NCBI RefSeq assembly: GCF_019656455.1
Contig: NZ_BPMK01000003.1
Location: 124,001-188,000 of the forward strand
Source: Noviherbaspirillum aridicola
Lineage (GTDB): Bacteria > Pseudomonadota > Gammaproteobacteria > Burkholderiales > Burkholderiaceae_D
Length of the DNA: 64,000 bases
Direction of reading: 5' to 3'
Below are positions 54,543 to 64,000 of the stretch, piece after piece. The notes below the pieces were generated by a model. The model was not told where the DNA came from, did no database searches, and saw only the letters and a program-made list of their open reading frames with translations. The position numbers and the translations under genes are program-made. Numbering within the stretch: the stretch's first letter is position 1; every line of letters begins with the position of its first letter.

Positions 54543-55031
54543 ATGATCGAAACGGCAATCCGCTGGCTGTTCGACGTCCTCGCGGTTCCCGAAGTCGGCC
54601 TCACGTCCGTTTTCCTGATCAGCCTGCTGTCCGCCACGCTGCTGCCGATGGGTTCGGAGCCCGCGGTGTTCGCGGTGGTGAAGGCGAACGAGGCGATGTT
54701 CTGGCCAACCATCCTGGTCGCCACCGTCGGCAATACCATCGGCGGCGCGATCGACTACTGGATGGGCTATGGCGCGAAGCAGGCCTTCGCCAGGGAGCGC
54801 GAAAGCCGCTGGTTCGGCTGGCTGCAGCGCTACGGCGCCAAGACCATGCTGCTGTCCTGGCTGCCCGGCGTCGGCGATCCGATCTGCACGCTGGCGGGCT
54901 GGCTCAAGTTGCCATTCTGGCCATCGATCTTCTACATGGGGGTCGGCAAATTCCTGCGCTACCTGACGATGACCGCCGCGCTGCTCTGGGTTCCCGACGG
55001 CTTCTGGCGCGATCTTGCCAACCTGTTTTGA
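54543..55031 (+). CDS. YqaA family inner-membrane protein
   Basis: This 162-residue, small DedA/SNARE-associated-type membrane protein has about four helices. Conserved family features are PMGSEPAVFAVV, the segment VGNTIGGAIDYWMGYGAK (about 61-78), WLPGVGDPICTLAGWL (about 107-122) and GKFLRYL. The function is unknown; related DedA proteins flip lipid carriers. It probably has its own promoter in the divergent gap. Confidence 0.87.
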   Translation: MIETAIRWLFDVLAVPEVGLTSVFLISLLSATLLPMGSEPAVFAVVKANEAMFWPTILVATVGNTIGGAIDYWMGYGAKQAFARERESRWFGWLQRYGAKTMLLSWLPGVGDPICTLAGWLKLPFWPSIFYMGVGKFLRYLTMTAALLWVPDGFWRDLANLF

Positions 55032-55148
55032 CTGTTTGGAAAAGAATCCAACATATTCAATGATTTAGCCATGCACGAAGTAAGGCTGTTGAAGTCCGCC
55101 GCATGGCAATACGCTAAAATGCGCCTTTAGATCAGCGCACCACCCCAG

Positions 55149-58100
55149 ATGAACGCCCCAGCACAAATCCAGGCCCTGCTTTCCGATGCGCAGACCGACG
55201 CTGCTCCGTCGCGCCTGCGTGAAATCCCCTACAACTACACCTCGTTCTCCGACCGCGAAATCGTCATCCGCCTGCTCGGCGAGGACGCGTGGCGGCTGCT
55301 GGACGAGCTGCGCAGCGAGCGCCAGACCGGCCGCTCCGCGCGCATGCTGTACGAGGTGCTGGGCGATATCTGGGTCGTGCGCCGCAATCCCTATCTGCAG
55401 GACGACCTGCTCGACAATCCGCGCCGCCGCGACGCGCTGATCGATGCGCTGAACCACCGCCTGAATGAAGTCGAAAAGCGCCGCCTGACCAGCGACCTGG
55501 CCGAGGCGGGCGATGCCAACGCCAGGCGCCGCAGCGTGGCGGTCGAGTCGCTGCTGAAGGCGGCCCGCAAGGCGGTCGCCGACTTCGGCGACGAATTCCG
55601 CAGGATGCAGGAACTGCGCAAGCGCGCCACCCGGGTGCTGGCCCGCTACACCGCCAAGGACAACATCAAGTTCGATGGCCTGTCGCGCGTCTCGCACGTG
55701 ACCGACGCCACCGACTGGCGCGTCGAGTATCCGTTCGTGGTGCTGACGCCGGATACCGAGGACGAGATGGCCGGCCTGGTCAAGGCCTGCATCGAACTCG
55801 GCCTGACCATCATCCCGCGCGGAGGCGGCACCGGCTACACCGGCGGCGCCGTGCCGCTGACGCCGATGTCGGCCGTGATCAACACCGAAAAGCTGGAGCA
55901 ACTCGGCGCGGTCGAAATGACCGCGCTGCCGGAAGTCGGCCGCGAGTACGCGACGATCTATACCGGCGCCGGCGTGGTCACCAAGCGGGTATCGGACGCG
56001 GCGGAAAAGGCCGGCTTCGTGTTCGCAGTCGATCCGACCTCGGCGGAAGCTTCCTGCATCGGCGGCAATATCGCGATGAACGCCGGCGGCAAGAAGGCCG
56101 TCCTGTGGGGCACCGCGCTCGACAACCTCGCCAGCTGGCGCATGGTCGACCCCAACGGCGACTGGCTGGAAGTCACCCGCATCGGCCATAACCTCGGCAA
56201 GATCCACGACGCGCCGATGGCGAAGTTCAGGCTGGAGTGGTCGCATCCGGCGGAAAAGGGGCGCCGCAGCGAACCCTTCCGCACCGAATACCTGGAAATC
56301 GAAGGACGCCGCTTCCGCAAGGAAGGCCTGGGCAAGGATGTCACCGACAAATTCCTTGCCGGCCTGCCCGGCATCCAGAAGGAAGGCACCGACGGCCTGA
56401 TCACTTCCGCGCGCTGGATCCTGCACCGGATGCCCAGGCATGCGCGCACGGTCTGCCTCGAATTCTTCGGCCAGGCCCGCGACGCGATTCCGTCCATCGT
56501 CGAGATCAAGGACTTCCTCGACGCCGAGGCGAAGAAGGGCGGGGCGATCCTCGCCGGCCTCGAGCATCTGGACGAGCGCTACCTGCGCGCGGTCGGTTAT
56601 GCGACCAAGTCCAGGCGCGGCGTGCTGCCCAAGATGGCGCTGATCGGCGACATCGTCGGCGACGACGAGGAAGCCGTCGCACGCGCCGCCTCGGAAGTGA
56701 TCCGCATGGCCAATACCCGCGTGGGCGAGGGCTTCGTCGCCGTCAGCCCCGAGGCGCGCAAGAAATTCTGGCTCGACCGCGCCCGCACGGCCGCGATCGC
56801 CAAGCACACCAATGCGTTCAAGATCAACGAAGACGTGGTGATTCCGCTCGACCGCATGGGCGAGTACACCGACGGCATCGAGCGCATCAACATCGAACTG
56901 TCGATCAAGAACAAGCTGCAGCTGGTCGAAGAGCTGCGCAGGTTCTTCGCCTGCAGCCATCTGCCGGTCGGCAAGAGCGAGGATGCCGACGCCGCCATTC
57001 CCGCCGAGGAGCTGCTGGAAGACCGCGTGGTGCAGGCCCGCCAGCTGGTCGATCTCGCCGGCGCGCGCTGGCAGTACCTGCTCGCCAATCTCGACAAGCC
57101 GCTCAAGGCCGCGCACGATGATCTCGCCGCGCTCGGCGTGCCGATGACCTGGATCGACGAGCGCCTGCAGCGGCAGCCGGATGCCGCGCTGTTCCATGTG
57201 CTGCAGGACCGGACCATCCGCGTGTCGTGGAAGGCCGAGCTGCGCGCGCCGCTGCGCCAGATCTTCAACGGTGCCGCCTTCAAGCTCATTCTCGAGGAGT
57301 GCAATGCGCTGCACAAGCGCGTGCTGCGCAGCCGCGTGTTCGTCGCGCTGCACATGCACGCCGGCGACGGCAACGTGCATACCAACATCCCGGTCAACTC
57401 GGACAACTACGAGATGCTGCAGGATGCGCATGCCGCGGTGGCGCGCATCATGGTGCTCGCGCGTTCGCTCAATGGCGTGATCTCCGGCGAGCACGGCATC
57501 GGCATCACCAAGCTGGAATTCCTCACCGAGGACGAGCTGCGCGATTTCCGCGACTACAAGCTGCGCGTCGACCCGGAGGGCCGCTTCAACAAGGGCAAGC
57601 TGCTCAACGACCCGGCCATGCCGTCCGACCTGCGCAATGCCTACACGCCGTCCTTCGGCCTGATGGGCCATGAGTCGCTGATCATGCAGCAGAGCGACAT
57701 CGGCGCAATCGCCAACAGCGTCAAGGACTGCCTGCGCTGCGGCAAGTGCAAGCCGGTCTGCTCGACCCATGTGCCGCGCGCGAACCTGCTCTACTCGCCG
57801 CGCAACAAGATCCTCGCGACTTCGCTGCTGGTCGAAGCCTTCCTGTATGAAGAGCAGACCCGCCGCGGCGTGTCGATCAAGCACTGGGAAGAATTCGAGG
57901 ACGTGGCCGATCACTGCACCGTGTGCCACAAGTGCTTCACGCCGTGCCCGGTCGACATCGACTTCGGCGACGTGTCGATGAACATGCGCAACCTGCTGCG
58001 CAAGATGGGCAAGAAGTCCTTCAATCCGGGCACCGCGACCGCGATGTTCTTCCTGAATGCGACCGACCCGGCGACCATCAACGCGACCCGGCAGGCGATG

Positions 58101-59141
58101 ACCGGCATCGGCTTCAAGGCCCAGCGCCTGGCCAACGACATGCTCAAGAAGTTCGCGAAGAAGCAGACCAAGGCGCCGCCGGCCACGCACGGCAAGCCGC
58201 CGGTGAAGGAGCAGGTGATCCACTTCATCAACAAGAAGATGCCGGGCAATCTGCCGAAGAAGACGGCGCGCGCGCTGCTCGACATCGAGGACGACAAGAT
58301 CGTGCCGATCATCCGCGATCCGAAGCAGACCACCGCCGATACCGAAGCGGTGTTCTACTTCCCGGGCTGCGGCTCGGAGCGGCTGTTCTCGCAGGTCGGC
58401 CTCGCGACCCAGGCGATGCTGTGGCACGTCGGCGTGCAGACCGTGCTGCCGCCGGGTTACCTGTGCTGCGGCTATCCGCAGCGCGGCGCCGGCCAGTACG
58501 ACAAGGCCGAGAAGATGATGACCGACAACCGTGTGCTGTTCCACCGGGTCGCCAACACGCTGAACTACCTCGACATCAAGACCGTGGTGGTTTCCTGCGG
58601 CACCTGCTACGACCAGCTGCAGAGCTATGAATTCGAGAAGATCTTCCCCGGCTGCCGCATCATCGACATCCACGAGTATCTGCTGGAGAAGGGCGTCAGG
58701 CTGGAAGGCGTCAATGGCGTGCGCTACATGTACCACGACCCCTGCCACAGCCCGATGAAGCAGCAGGATCCGCTGAAGACGGTGAACGCGCTGATCACCA
58801 CCGCCGACGCGCAGAAGATCGAGAAGAACGACCGCTGCTGCGGCGAATCCGGCACCTTCGGCGTGAGCCGGCCGGACATTTCGACCCAGGTGCGCTTCCG
58901 CAAGGAAGAAGAAATGCGCAAGGGCGCCGGCAAGCTGCGCGACGACGGTTTCGACGGCCAGGTGAAGATTCTGACCTCCTGCCCGTCCTGCTTCCAGGGC
59001 CTGTCGCGCTACAACGAGGACGCCGGCACCAGCGCCGATTACATCGTGATCGAAATGGCGCGCCACCTGCTCGGCGAGAACTGGCTGCCCGAGTATGTGG
59101 CACGGGCCAACAACGGCGGCATCGAACGCGTACTGGTATAA
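55149..59141 (+). CDS. DUF3683 FAD-linked oxidoreductase with Fe-S and CCG domains
   Basis: This very large (1330-residue) fusion enzyme, D-lactate/glycolate dehydrogenase-like, has an N-terminal DUF3683 region (about 1-185). The FAD-binding domain has [15 protein letters not shown] near 223. The FAD-oxidase C-terminal part has [14 protein letters not shown] and [14 protein letters not shown]. Two [4Fe-4S] motifs follow: [11 protein letters not shown] (near 860) and [14 protein letters not shown] (near 922). Two CCG domains come last ([10 protein letters not shown] near 1105, CCGESGTFG near 1229), like GlpC/LutA. All electron-transfer parts needed to feed quinone are in one chain. The substrate is unproven. 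Confidence 0.9.
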   Translation: MNAPAQIQALLSDAQTDAAPSRLREIPYNYTSFSDREIVIRLLGEDAWRLLDELRSERQTGRSARMLYEVLGDIWVVRRNPYLQDDLLDNPRRRDALIDALNHRLNEVEKRRLTSDLAEAGDANARRRSVAVESLLKAARKAVADFGDEFRRMQELRKRATRVLARYTAKDNIKFDGLSRVSHVTDATDWRVEYPFVVLTPDTEDEMAGLVKACIELGLTIIPRGGGTGYTGGAVPLTPMSAVINTEKLEQLGAVEMTALPEVGREYATIYTGAGVVTKRVSDAAEKAGFVFAVDPTSAEASCIGGNIAMNAGGKKAVLWGTALDNLASWRMVDPNGDWLEVTRIGHNLGKIHDAPMAKFRLEWSHPAEKGRRSEPFRTEYLEIEGRRFRKEGLGKDVTDKFLAGLPGIQKEGTDGLITSARWILHRMPRHARTVCLEFFGQARDAIPSIVEIKDFLDAEAKKGGAILAGLEHLDERYLRAVGYATKSRRGVLPKMALIGDIVGDDEEAVARAASEVIRMANTRVGEGFVAVSPEARKKFWLDRARTAAIAKHTNAFKINEDVVIPLDRMGEYTDGIERINIELSIKNKLQLVEELRRFFACSHLPVGKSEDADAAIPAEELLEDRVVQARQLVDLAGARWQYLLANLDKPLKAAHDDLAALGVPMTWIDERLQRQPDAALFHVLQDRTIRVSWKAELRAPLRQIFNGAAFKLILEECNALHKRVLRSRVFVALHMHAGDGNVHTNIPVNSDNYEMLQDAHAAVARIMVLARSLNGVISGEHGIGITKLEFLTEDELRDFRDYKLRVDPEGRFNKGKLLNDPAMPSDLRNAYTPSFGLMGHESLIMQQSDIGAIANSVKDCLRCGKCKPVCSTHVPRANLLYSPRNKILATSLLVEAFLYEEQTRRGVSIKHWEEFEDVADHCTVCHKCFTPCPVDIDFGDVSMNMRNLLRKMGKKSFNPGTATAMFFLNATDPATINATRQAMTGIGFKAQRLANDMLKKFAKKQTKAPPATHGKPPVKEQVIHFINKKMPGNLPKKTARALLDIEDDKIVPIIRDPKQTTADTEAVFYFPGCGSERLFSQVGLATQAMLWHVGVQTVLPPGYLCCGYPQRGAGQYDKAEKMMTDNRVLFHRVANTLNYLDIKTVVVSCGTCYDQLQSYEFEKIFPGCRIIDIHEYLLEKGVRLEGVNGVRYMYHDPCHSPMKQQDPLKTVNALITTADAQKIEKNDRCCGESGTFGVSRPDISTQVRFRKEEEMRKGAGKLRDDGFDGQVKILTSCPSCFQGLSRYNEDAGTSADYIVIEMARHLLGENWLPEYVARANNGGIERVLV

Positions 59142-59144
59142 GAC

Positions 59145-59585
59145 ATGAGCGACAAGCCTTCCTGCGAACTCTGCGAACAGCCCGGCGGCGAAGTCATCTA
59201 CCGCGACGACAACTACCGGATCGTGCTGGTGGATGACGAGCGCTATCCCGGTTTCTGCCGCGTGATCTGGAATGCGCACGCGCGCGAAATGACCGATCTC
59301 TCCAGCGCCGAGCGGGCGATCCTGATCGCCGCCGTATTCCAGGTCGAGGAGGCCGTGCGCGAGGCGATGGCGCCGGACAAGGTCAATGTCGCCAGCCTCG
59401 GCAACGTGGTGCCGCACCTGCACTGGCACGTGATTCCCCGCTACGAGAACGACGCCCATTTCCCGAATCCGATCTGGGGCGAGCTGCGCCGCACGCCGGA
59501 CCCGTCCGACATCGAGCAGCGGCGCGCGCGGGTCGAGCGCCTGCGCGAGCTGCTGCAGGACCGTTTCCACGAATCCCTACTCTGA
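59145..59585 (+). CDS. HIT family (histidine triad) hydrolase
   Basis: This 146-residue nucleotide hydrolase/transferase-like protein has the triad HLHWH (H91, H93, H95) and an N-terminal CxxC (C7, C10) that may bind zinc. It starts 3 bp after the oxidoreductase gene and ends 2 bp before the DUF971 gene, so it is operonic. The substrate is unknown; AMP-lysine- or dinucleotide-type conjugates are typical of the family. Confidence 0.92.
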   Translation: MSDKPSCELCEQPGGEVIYRDDNYRIVLVDDERYPGFCRVIWNAHAREMTDLSSAERAILIAAVFQVEEAVREAMAPDKVNVASLGNVVPHLHWHVIPRYENDAHFPNPIWGELRRTPDPSDIEQRRARVERLRELLQDRFHESLL

Positions 59586-59587
59586 TC

Positions 59588-59998
59588 ATGACTATTCCTT
59601 CGCCTACCGCGCTGACGGTGCACAAGCAGTCGCGCACCCTGGAAATCGCCTTCGACTCGGGCGAGCGCTTCAGCCTGCCCTTCGAATTTCTGCGGGTTTA
59701 TTCGCCCTCGGCCGAGGTGCGCGGCCACGGGCAGGGCCAGGAAGTGCTGCAGACCGGCATGCGCGACGTGCTGCTCACCGACGTCCAGCCGATGGGCAAT
59801 TACGCGGTGCAACTGACTTTTTCCGACGGCCACAATTCCGGCATCTATTCCTGGGACTACCTGTACGCCATCGGGCAGAAGCAGGCGCAGATGTGGGAAG
59901 ACTACCTGCGCCAGCTGGAGGGGGCCGGCTACACCCGCGAAAGCGGACGCGACGCGCCGATGACCCGCAAGGGTTCGGCCTGCGGTCACCAGCACTGA
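59588..59998 (+). CDS. DUF971 (gamma-butyrobetaine hydroxylase-like N-terminal) protein
   Basis: This 136-residue protein has the DUF971 segments LEIAFDSGERFSLPFEFLRVYSPSAEV (partly, about 18-44) and NYAVQLTFSDGHNSGIYSWDYL. DUF971 proteins are small stand-alone versions of a domain found on carnitine-synthesis hydroxylases and in Fe-S cluster contexts. The C-terminus ends CGHQH. The position after the Fe-S flavoenzyme and before ubiE suggests a redox role, but that is inference. Confidence 0.88.
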   Translation: MTIPSPTALTVHKQSRTLEIAFDSGERFSLPFEFLRVYSPSAEVRGHGQGQEVLQTGMRDVLLTDVQPMGNYAVQLTFSDGHNSGIYSWDYLYAIGQKQAQMWEDYLRQLEGAGYTRESGRDAPMTRKGSACGHQH

Positions 59999-60118
59999 AG
60001 CCCCTGCCGGCTTCCTCCCGCCGCACTTCCGCCGTGCCCGCTTGACCGCGGGCAAGCTCAATTCAGCGCCGATTTCTCGCCGCACGGAACGTCTGCCGGC
60101 CGCGCGGGTCTGCACTTG

Positions 60119-60124
60119 TATAAT
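60119..60124 (+). promoter_or_regulatory. candidate -10 of a ubiE promoter
   Basis: A perfect TATAAT lies 28 bp before the ubiE start in a 154-bp gap. No good -35 is at the right distance. The rest of the gap shows no gene. Confidence 0.4.
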
Positions 60125-60152
60125 GCAGCCTCGACTATGAAGGCTGGCCCCC

Positions 60153-60887
60153 ATGACCAATACCACTCATTTCGGTTATCAAACCGTCGCAGAAGAAGAG
60201 AAGGCGCACAAGGTCGCCGAGGTGTTTCATTCCGTCGCCGCGAAGTACGACGTGATGAACGACCTGATGTCCGGCGGCCTGCACCGGCTGTGGAAGACCT
60301 TCACCATCGCCCAGGCGGGCGTGCGGCCCGGCTTCAAAGTGCTCGACATCGCCGGCGGCACCGGCGACCTCGCCAGGGCCTTCGCGAAGCAGGCGGGTCC
60401 GACCGGCGAGGTCTGGCTCACCGACATCAACGAGTCGATGCTGCGCGTCGGTCGCGATCGCCTGTTGAACAAGGGCCTGGTGACCCCCACCTTGTTGTGT
60501 GACGCGGAAAAGCTGCCGTTCCCGACCGACTATTTCGACCGGGTGTCCGTCGCCTTCGGCCTGCGCAACATGACGCACAAGGACCAGGCGCTGGCCGAAA
60601 TGCGGCGCGTGCTCAAGCCCGGCGGCAAGCTGCTGGTGCTGGAGTTCTCCAGGGTATGGGAGCCGCTGCAAAAGCCGTACGACGTGTATTCCTTCTCGGT
60701 ATTGCCCTGGCTCGGCCAGCGCATTGCCAACGACGCCGAAAGCTATCGCTATCTGGCCGAGTCGATCCGCATGCATCCGGACCAGGAAACGCTCAAGCAG
60801 ATGATGCAGGAGGCGGGACTGGAAAGGGTGGAGTATTTCAACCTGACTGCCGGCGTGGCCGCGCTGCATACCGGCATCAAACTCTAG
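60153..60887 (+). CDS. ubiE: ubiquinone/menaquinone C-methyltransferase UbiE
   Basis: UbiE methylates the benzoquinol ring in ubiquinone synthesis. The 244-residue product has HFGYQTV and [21 protein letters not shown] near the start (partly quoted), SAM motif [12 protein letters not shown] (about 63-74) and the family end [13 protein letters not shown]. It starts the run ubiE, Tim44-like, ubiJ, ubiB. Confidence 0.97.
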   Translation: MTNTTHFGYQTVAEEEKAHKVAEVFHSVAAKYDVMNDLMSGGLHRLWKTFTIAQAGVRPGFKVLDIAGGTGDLARAFAKQAGPTGEVWLTDINESMLRVGRDRLLNKGLVTPTLLCDAEKLPFPTDYFDRVSVAFGLRNMTHKDQALAEMRRVLKPGGKLLVLEFSRVWEPLQKPYDVYSFSVLPWLGQRIANDAESYRYLAESIRMHPDQETLKQMMQEAGLERVEYFNLTAGVAALHTGIKL

Positions 60888-60896
60888 GAGCTAGCC

Positions 60897-61814
60897 ATGA
60901 AGAAGTATGTCGTTGCACTGATGGTCGCGCTGAGCGCAGCCACCATGGTCGTCCCTGAAGCCGATGCCAAGCGCATGGGCGGCGGCAGTTCCATCGGCCG
61001 TCAGTCGCAGAGCATGAACCGGCAGGCGACGCCGCCGGCACAGCAGCAGCCGTCGCAGGCCAGTCAGGCGGCACCGGCCAACCCGGGCGCGGCGGCGGCC
61101 AATGCCGCCCGCCCGAGCCCGTGGCGCGGCATCCTCGGCGGCGCGCTGCTCGGTCTCGGCCTGGGCGCGCTGCTGTCCCACCTGGGCATCGGCGGCGCGC
61201 TGGCGAGCGTGATCGGCACCATCCTGACCTTCGCGCTGATCGCGCTGGCGATCATGTTCATCGTGCGCATGGTGCGCGGCAAGAATGGCGGCAACCGGCC
61301 GGCCTATGCGGGCGCGGGATTCGGCGGACAGCCGATGGCGCGCACGCCCGAGATCGGCTCCGGCCTGAACCAGCCGTCGGGTCCGGCGGCCTTCCAGGAT
61401 CAGACCGCCTACTCGTCCGCGGGCGCCGCGACCATGGATGTTCCGGCCGACTTCGACGTGCCGGCCTTCCTGCGCCATGCCAAGACCTATTTCATCCGCC
61501 TGCAGGCGGCATGGGACCGGGCCGACATCAACGACATCCGTGAATTCACGACGCCCGAGATGTTCGGCGAGCTGCGCCTCCAGCTGCAGGAGCGCGGCGC
61601 CTCGGCCAACCACACCGACGTGGTGTCGCTCGACGCGGAACTGGTCGGCATGGAACGCACCGCGACCGACTACGTCGCCAGCGTGCGCTTCTCCGGCATG
61701 ATCCGCGAAGAGGAAAACGCGCCGGCTCAGCCCTTCGCCGAAGCCTGGCACCTGAGCAAGCCGATCGCCGGCCAGGGCGGCTGGGTACTGGCGGGTATCC
61801 AGCAATTGTCCTGA
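60897..61814 (+). CDS. Tim44-like domain protein
   Basis: This 305-residue membrane protein has a signal or anchor at 1-24 and a Gln/Ala/Pro-rich linker. A glycine-rich hydrophobic region follows (about 78-124, two helices: GGALLGLGLGALLSHLG and GTILTFALIALAIMFIVRM). The C-terminal Tim44 fold (about 180-305) includes FDVPAFLRHAKTYFIRLQAAWD. In mitochondria Tim44 is part of protein import; bacterial homologues are poorly understood. It lies 9 bp after ubiE, so it is co-transcribed with quinone synthesis. Confidence 0.88.
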   Translation: MKKYVVALMVALSAATMVVPEADAKRMGGGSSIGRQSQSMNRQATPPAQQQPSQASQAAPANPGAAAANAARPSPWRGILGGALLGLGLGALLSHLGIGGALASVIGTILTFALIALAIMFIVRMVRGKNGGNRPAYAGAGFGGQPMARTPEIGSGLNQPSGPAAFQDQTAYSSAGAATMDVPADFDVPAFLRHAKTYFIRLQAAWDRADINDIREFTTPEMFGELRLQLQERGASANHTDVVSLDAELVGMERTATDYVASVRFSGMIREEENAPAQPFAEAWHLSKPIAGQGGWVLAGIQQLS

Positions 61815-61850
61815 GCCCGGCTGTACGCTCCGGCAAGCTGTTACACTTGG

Positions 61851-61881
61851 GCCGCCCGTGATTCACGGGCGGCTTTGTTTT
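61851..61881 (+). terminator. terminator immediately before ubiJ
   Basis: GCCGCCCGTG (61851-61860), loop ATT and CACGGGCGGC (61864-61873) form a perfect 10-bp stem, followed by TTTGTTTT. It ends seven bases before the ubiJ ATG, so it sits between two genes of one pathway. Confidence 0.82.
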
Positions 61882-61887
61882 GCGATC

Positions 61888-62472
61888 ATGATTCCTTCCC
61901 CCATGCCTTTGCCGATAGCCGCGGTGATCAATCACCTGCTTGCGCCCGAACCCTGGGCGCGTGAAAAACTCGCCCGCCACGCGGGCAAGGTCGCGCTGTT
62001 CGATGCCGGCCTGCTGTCGCTGCGGCTGCGGGTCGCCGCCGACGGCATGGTGGAGGATGCCGGCGAGGGCTCGCCCGACGTGACGATCAGGGCCAGCATG
62101 TCCGACCTGCCGCTGATTGCGCAAAACCGCGAACAGGCGTTTTCCTATGTGCAGATCGACGGCGACGCCGATTTCGCCCACACGATTTCGCAGCTCGCGC
62201 AATCGCTGCGCTGGGAAGCAGAGGCCGATCTCGGTCGCGTGATCGGGGATGTGGCCGCGGTGCGGCTGGTCGGCGGCGTGCGCCACGCGCTCGATACCGC
62301 GAAGACGGCCCAGCGCAAGCTGGCCGAAAACCTGGCCGAGTACTTCACCGAGGAGCAGCCGTTGCTGGTGCGGCCGCACGCCGTGAATGATTTTTCCGCC
62401 GAAGTGAACCGCCTGCGCGACGACGTCGAGCGGATCGCCAAGCGCATCGAGAAGCTGAAGGGAAGCCGCTAA
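61888..62472 (+). CDS. ubiJ: ubiquinone biosynthesis accessory factor UbiJ (SCP2 domain)
   Basis: UbiJ binds hydrophobic ubiquinone intermediates in the Ubi complex. The 194-residue product has an SCP2-like lipid-binding fold (about 8-120: LRLRVAADGMVEDAGE, VQIDGDADFAHTISQLAQ). Its C-terminal coiled coil is at about 160-194 (AEVNRLRDDVERIAKRIEKLKG). ATG at 61888 or 61903 is possible. Neither has a clear ribosome site, and the terminator hairpin lies just upstream. It is directly abutted by ubiB. Confidence 0.88.
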   Translation: MIPSPMPLPIAAVINHLLAPEPWAREKLARHAGKVALFDAGLLSLRLRVAADGMVEDAGEGSPDVTIRASMSDLPLIAQNREQAFSYVQIDGDADFAHTISQLAQSLRWEAEADLGRVIGDVAAVRLVGGVRHALDTAKTAQRKLAENLAEYFTEEQPLLVRPHAVNDFSAEVNRLRDDVERIAKRIEKLKGSR

Positions 62473-64000
62473 ATGTTTTTCCGTTTTCTGCGGCTGTTCA
62501 AGATCGCCCGCGTCGTCGTCAAGTATGGACTGGACGACATCGCCGTCTCCGGCCTGGCCAGCCCGCGCCTGGCGCGGCTGATCGCCGCGCTGAGCTTCTG
62601 GCGCGACATCTCGGCGCCGCGCGGCAAGCGCCTACGCATGGCCCTGGAAGAGCTGGGACCGATCTTCGTCAAGTTCGGCCAGGTGCTCTCGACGCGGCGC
62701 GACCTGATGCCGCCCGATATCGCGGCCGAGCTGGCGCTGCTGCAGGACCGCGTGCCGCCCTTCGACAGCGCGCTCGCGGTGCGGCAGATCGAAAAGGCGC
62801 TCGGCGCCCATCCCGACGAACTGTTCGCCGAGTTCGAGCGCGAACCGGTGGCGTCCGCGTCCATCGCCCAGGTGCACTTCGCCCGCCTCAGGGACGGCAC
62901 GGCGGTCGCGGTCAAGGTGCTGCGGCCGGGCATGAAGCGTTCGATCGAGGAAGACATCGCGCTGATGAAAGTCGCCGCCGGCATGGTGGAGCGGCTGTGG
63001 GCCGACGGCCGCCGCCTGAAGCCGCGCGAGGTGGTCGGCGAGTTCGACAAGTATCTGCATGACGAGCTGGACCTGATGCGCGAGGCGGCCAACGCCAGCC
63101 AGCTGCGCCGCAATTTCACCGGCTCGGACCTGCTGCTGGTGCCCGAGATGTTCTGGGACTACTGCTCGACCTCGGTCATCGTGATGGAGCGCATGCGCGG
63201 CATTCCGATCTCGCAGATCGACCGCCTGGTGGCAGAGGGCGTGGATCTGAAAAAGCTTTCGCGCGACGGCGTCGAAATCTTCTTCACCCAGGTGTTCCGC
63301 GACGGCTTCTTCCATGCCGACATGCACCCGGGGAACATCCTGGTATCGGTGGAGCCGGAGACCTTCGGCCGCTACATCGCGCTCGACTTCGGGATCGTCG
63401 GCACGCTCACCGATTTCGACAAGGACTATCTGTCGCAGAACTTCCTCGCCTTTTTCCGGCGCGACTACAAGCGGGTGGCGGAGGCGCACATCGAGTCCGG
63501 CTGGGCGCCGAAGGATACGCGGGTCGACGAGCTGGAGTCGGCGGTGCGGGCCTGCTGCGAGCCGATTTTCGACCGCCCGCTGCGCGACATCTCCTTCGGA
63601 CAGGTGCTGCTGCGCCTGTTCCAGACCTCGCGCCGCTTCAATGTCGAGGTCCAGCCGCAGCTGGTGCTGCTGCAGAAGACCCTGCTCAACATCGAGGGCC
63701 TCGGCCGCCAGCTCGATCCCGACCTCGATCTCTGGAAGACGGCCAAGCCCTATCTCGAACGCTGGATGCAGGAACAGATAGGCTGGCGCGGCATGATCGC
63801 CAAGCTCAAGGAAGAGGCGCCGCACTACAACAAGGTGCTGCCGCAGCTGCCGCGCCTGGTTCACCAGGCGCTGACCGGCGCTTCCGAGCGGCCGCAGGAG
63901 ACGGTGGATCTGCTGCGCAAAGTGCTCGACGAGCAGCGCCGCACCAACCGCCTGCTGACCTTCGGCGTCTATTTCGGCGGCGGCATCGCGGCGGGCATCG
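62473..64000 (+). CDS. ubiB: ubiquinone biosynthesis kinase-like protein UbiB (3' end cut by window edge)
   Basis: UbiB is an atypical membrane-associated kinase/ATPase needed for ubiquinone synthesis. The 509 visible codons include the family KxGQ motif ([20 protein letters not shown]), the alanine-rich loop [17 protein letters not shown] with the conserved Lys, HADMHPGNI and DFGIVG. The last visible part is the first C-terminal membrane helix ([16 protein letters not shown]). The ATG follows the ubiJ TAA with no gap. The stop lies beyond the window. Confidence 0.97.
   Translation, partial: MFFRFLRLFKIARVVVKYGLDDIAVSGLASPRLARLIAALSFWRDISAPRGKRLRMALEELGPIFVKFGQVLSTRRDLMPPDIAAELALLQDRVPPFDSALAVRQIEKALGAHPDELFAEFEREPVASASIAQVHFARLRDGTAVAVKVLRPGMKRSIEEDIALMKVAAGMVERLWADGRRLKPREVVGEFDKYLHDELDLMREAANASQLRRNFTGSDLLLVPEMFWDYCSTSVIVMERMRGIPISQIDRLVAEGVDLKKLSRDGVEIFFTQVFRDGFFHADMHPGNILVSVEPETFGRYIALDFGIVGTLTDFDKDYLSQNFLAFFRRDYKRVAEAHIESGWAPKDTRVDELESAVRACCEPIFDRPLRDISFGQVLLRLFQTSRRFNVEVQPQLVLLQKTLLNIEGLGRQLDPDLDLWKTAKPYLERWMQEQIGWRGMIAKLKEEAPHYNKVLPQLPRLVHQALTGASERPQETVDLLRKVLDEQRRTNRLLTFGVYFGGGIAAGI

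Noticed and set aside
55065-59570. 1501-codon open frame on the minus strand
   Set aside because: It is antisense to the DUF3683 oxidoreductase and the HIT gene. High GC third positions make the opposite strand stop-poor, and the translation has no family-like segments.

Overview
The window is a GC-rich, gene-dense stretch of bacterial chromosome. It most likely comes from a betaproteobacterium of the Burkholderiales, and Oxalobacteraceae (Herbaspirillum/Noviherbaspirillum-like) is my best guess. The reasons are the aa3 oxidase cluster order (coxB, coxA, 35-aa small protein, ctaG, DUF2970, coxC, twin-TM protein, SURF1), a PhaM-type granule protein, ptsN-hprK-rapZ, a DUF3683 FAD/Fe-S fusion next to HIT and DUF971 genes, and a CIRCE element in front of rpoH. 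I see no phage, insertion sequence, CRISPR array or clear pseudogene. Nearly everything is core housekeeping with dense operons and many 4-bp ATGA stop/start overlaps.

Layout. 0-5 kb: queC (cut by the window edge), two tandem DUF3108 envelope proteins, phaM, and a SulP anion transporter. 5-7.5 kb: a QseB/PmrA-type two-component operon with PmrA-like boxes on both sides, and a possible small RNA behind it. 7.7-12.7 kb: a Kef-like antiporter with a YbdK ligase, a diiron ferritin-like protein, a heptose-phosphate adenylyltransferase and an asparaginase. 12.7-15.5 kb: comF-trmL-pcuAC facing a BioC-like methyltransferase. 15.5-24.9 kb: the complete aa3 cytochrome oxidase structural and assembly cluster, including heme A synthesis and two Sco-like proteins. 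24.9-28.8 kb: ftsY-ftsE-ftsX-rpoH on the minus strand. 28.9-33.1 kb: two M16 peptidase subunits, rsmD, coaD and a ferredoxin. 33.1-43.4 kb (minus strand): a diguanylate cyclase, a MOSC protein, ychF, a patatin-like lipase, pth, rplY, prs, tRNA-Gln, ispE, lolB and a TPR lipoprotein. 43.6-48.6 kb: mutM, a dynamin-like GTPase and mutY, with a convergent membrane diguanylate cyclase. 48.8-54.5 kb (minus strand): a LON-substrate-binding protein, rapZ, hprK, ptsN, queF and ilvA. 54.5-64 kb (plus strand): a YqaA-like membrane protein, the DUF3683 oxidoreductase, HIT, DUF971, ubiE, a Tim44-like protein, ubiJ and ubiB (cut by the window end).

How the genes work together. The largest functional theme is aerobic respiration: oxidase subunits, copper delivery (PCuAC, CtaG, Sco, Sco-like), heme A synthesis (CtaA, CtaB), SURF1, and ubiquinone synthesis (UbiE, UbiJ, UbiB). 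A second theme is co-translational targeting and translation (FtsY, RsmD, TrmL, Pth, L25, YchF, tRNA-Gln, queuosine enzymes QueC and QueF). A third is cell-surface and stress control (RpoH with CIRCE, LolB, RapZ, PTS-Ntr, two diguanylate cyclases). The most unusual signals are non-coding: a hairpin that seems to bridge a Shine-Dalgarno site to its start codon inside the cox operon, PmrA-like boxes framing a two-component operon and a terminator-ended intergenic transcript, a CIRCE that contains the rpoH promoter, and three hairpins in a row between prs and rplY.
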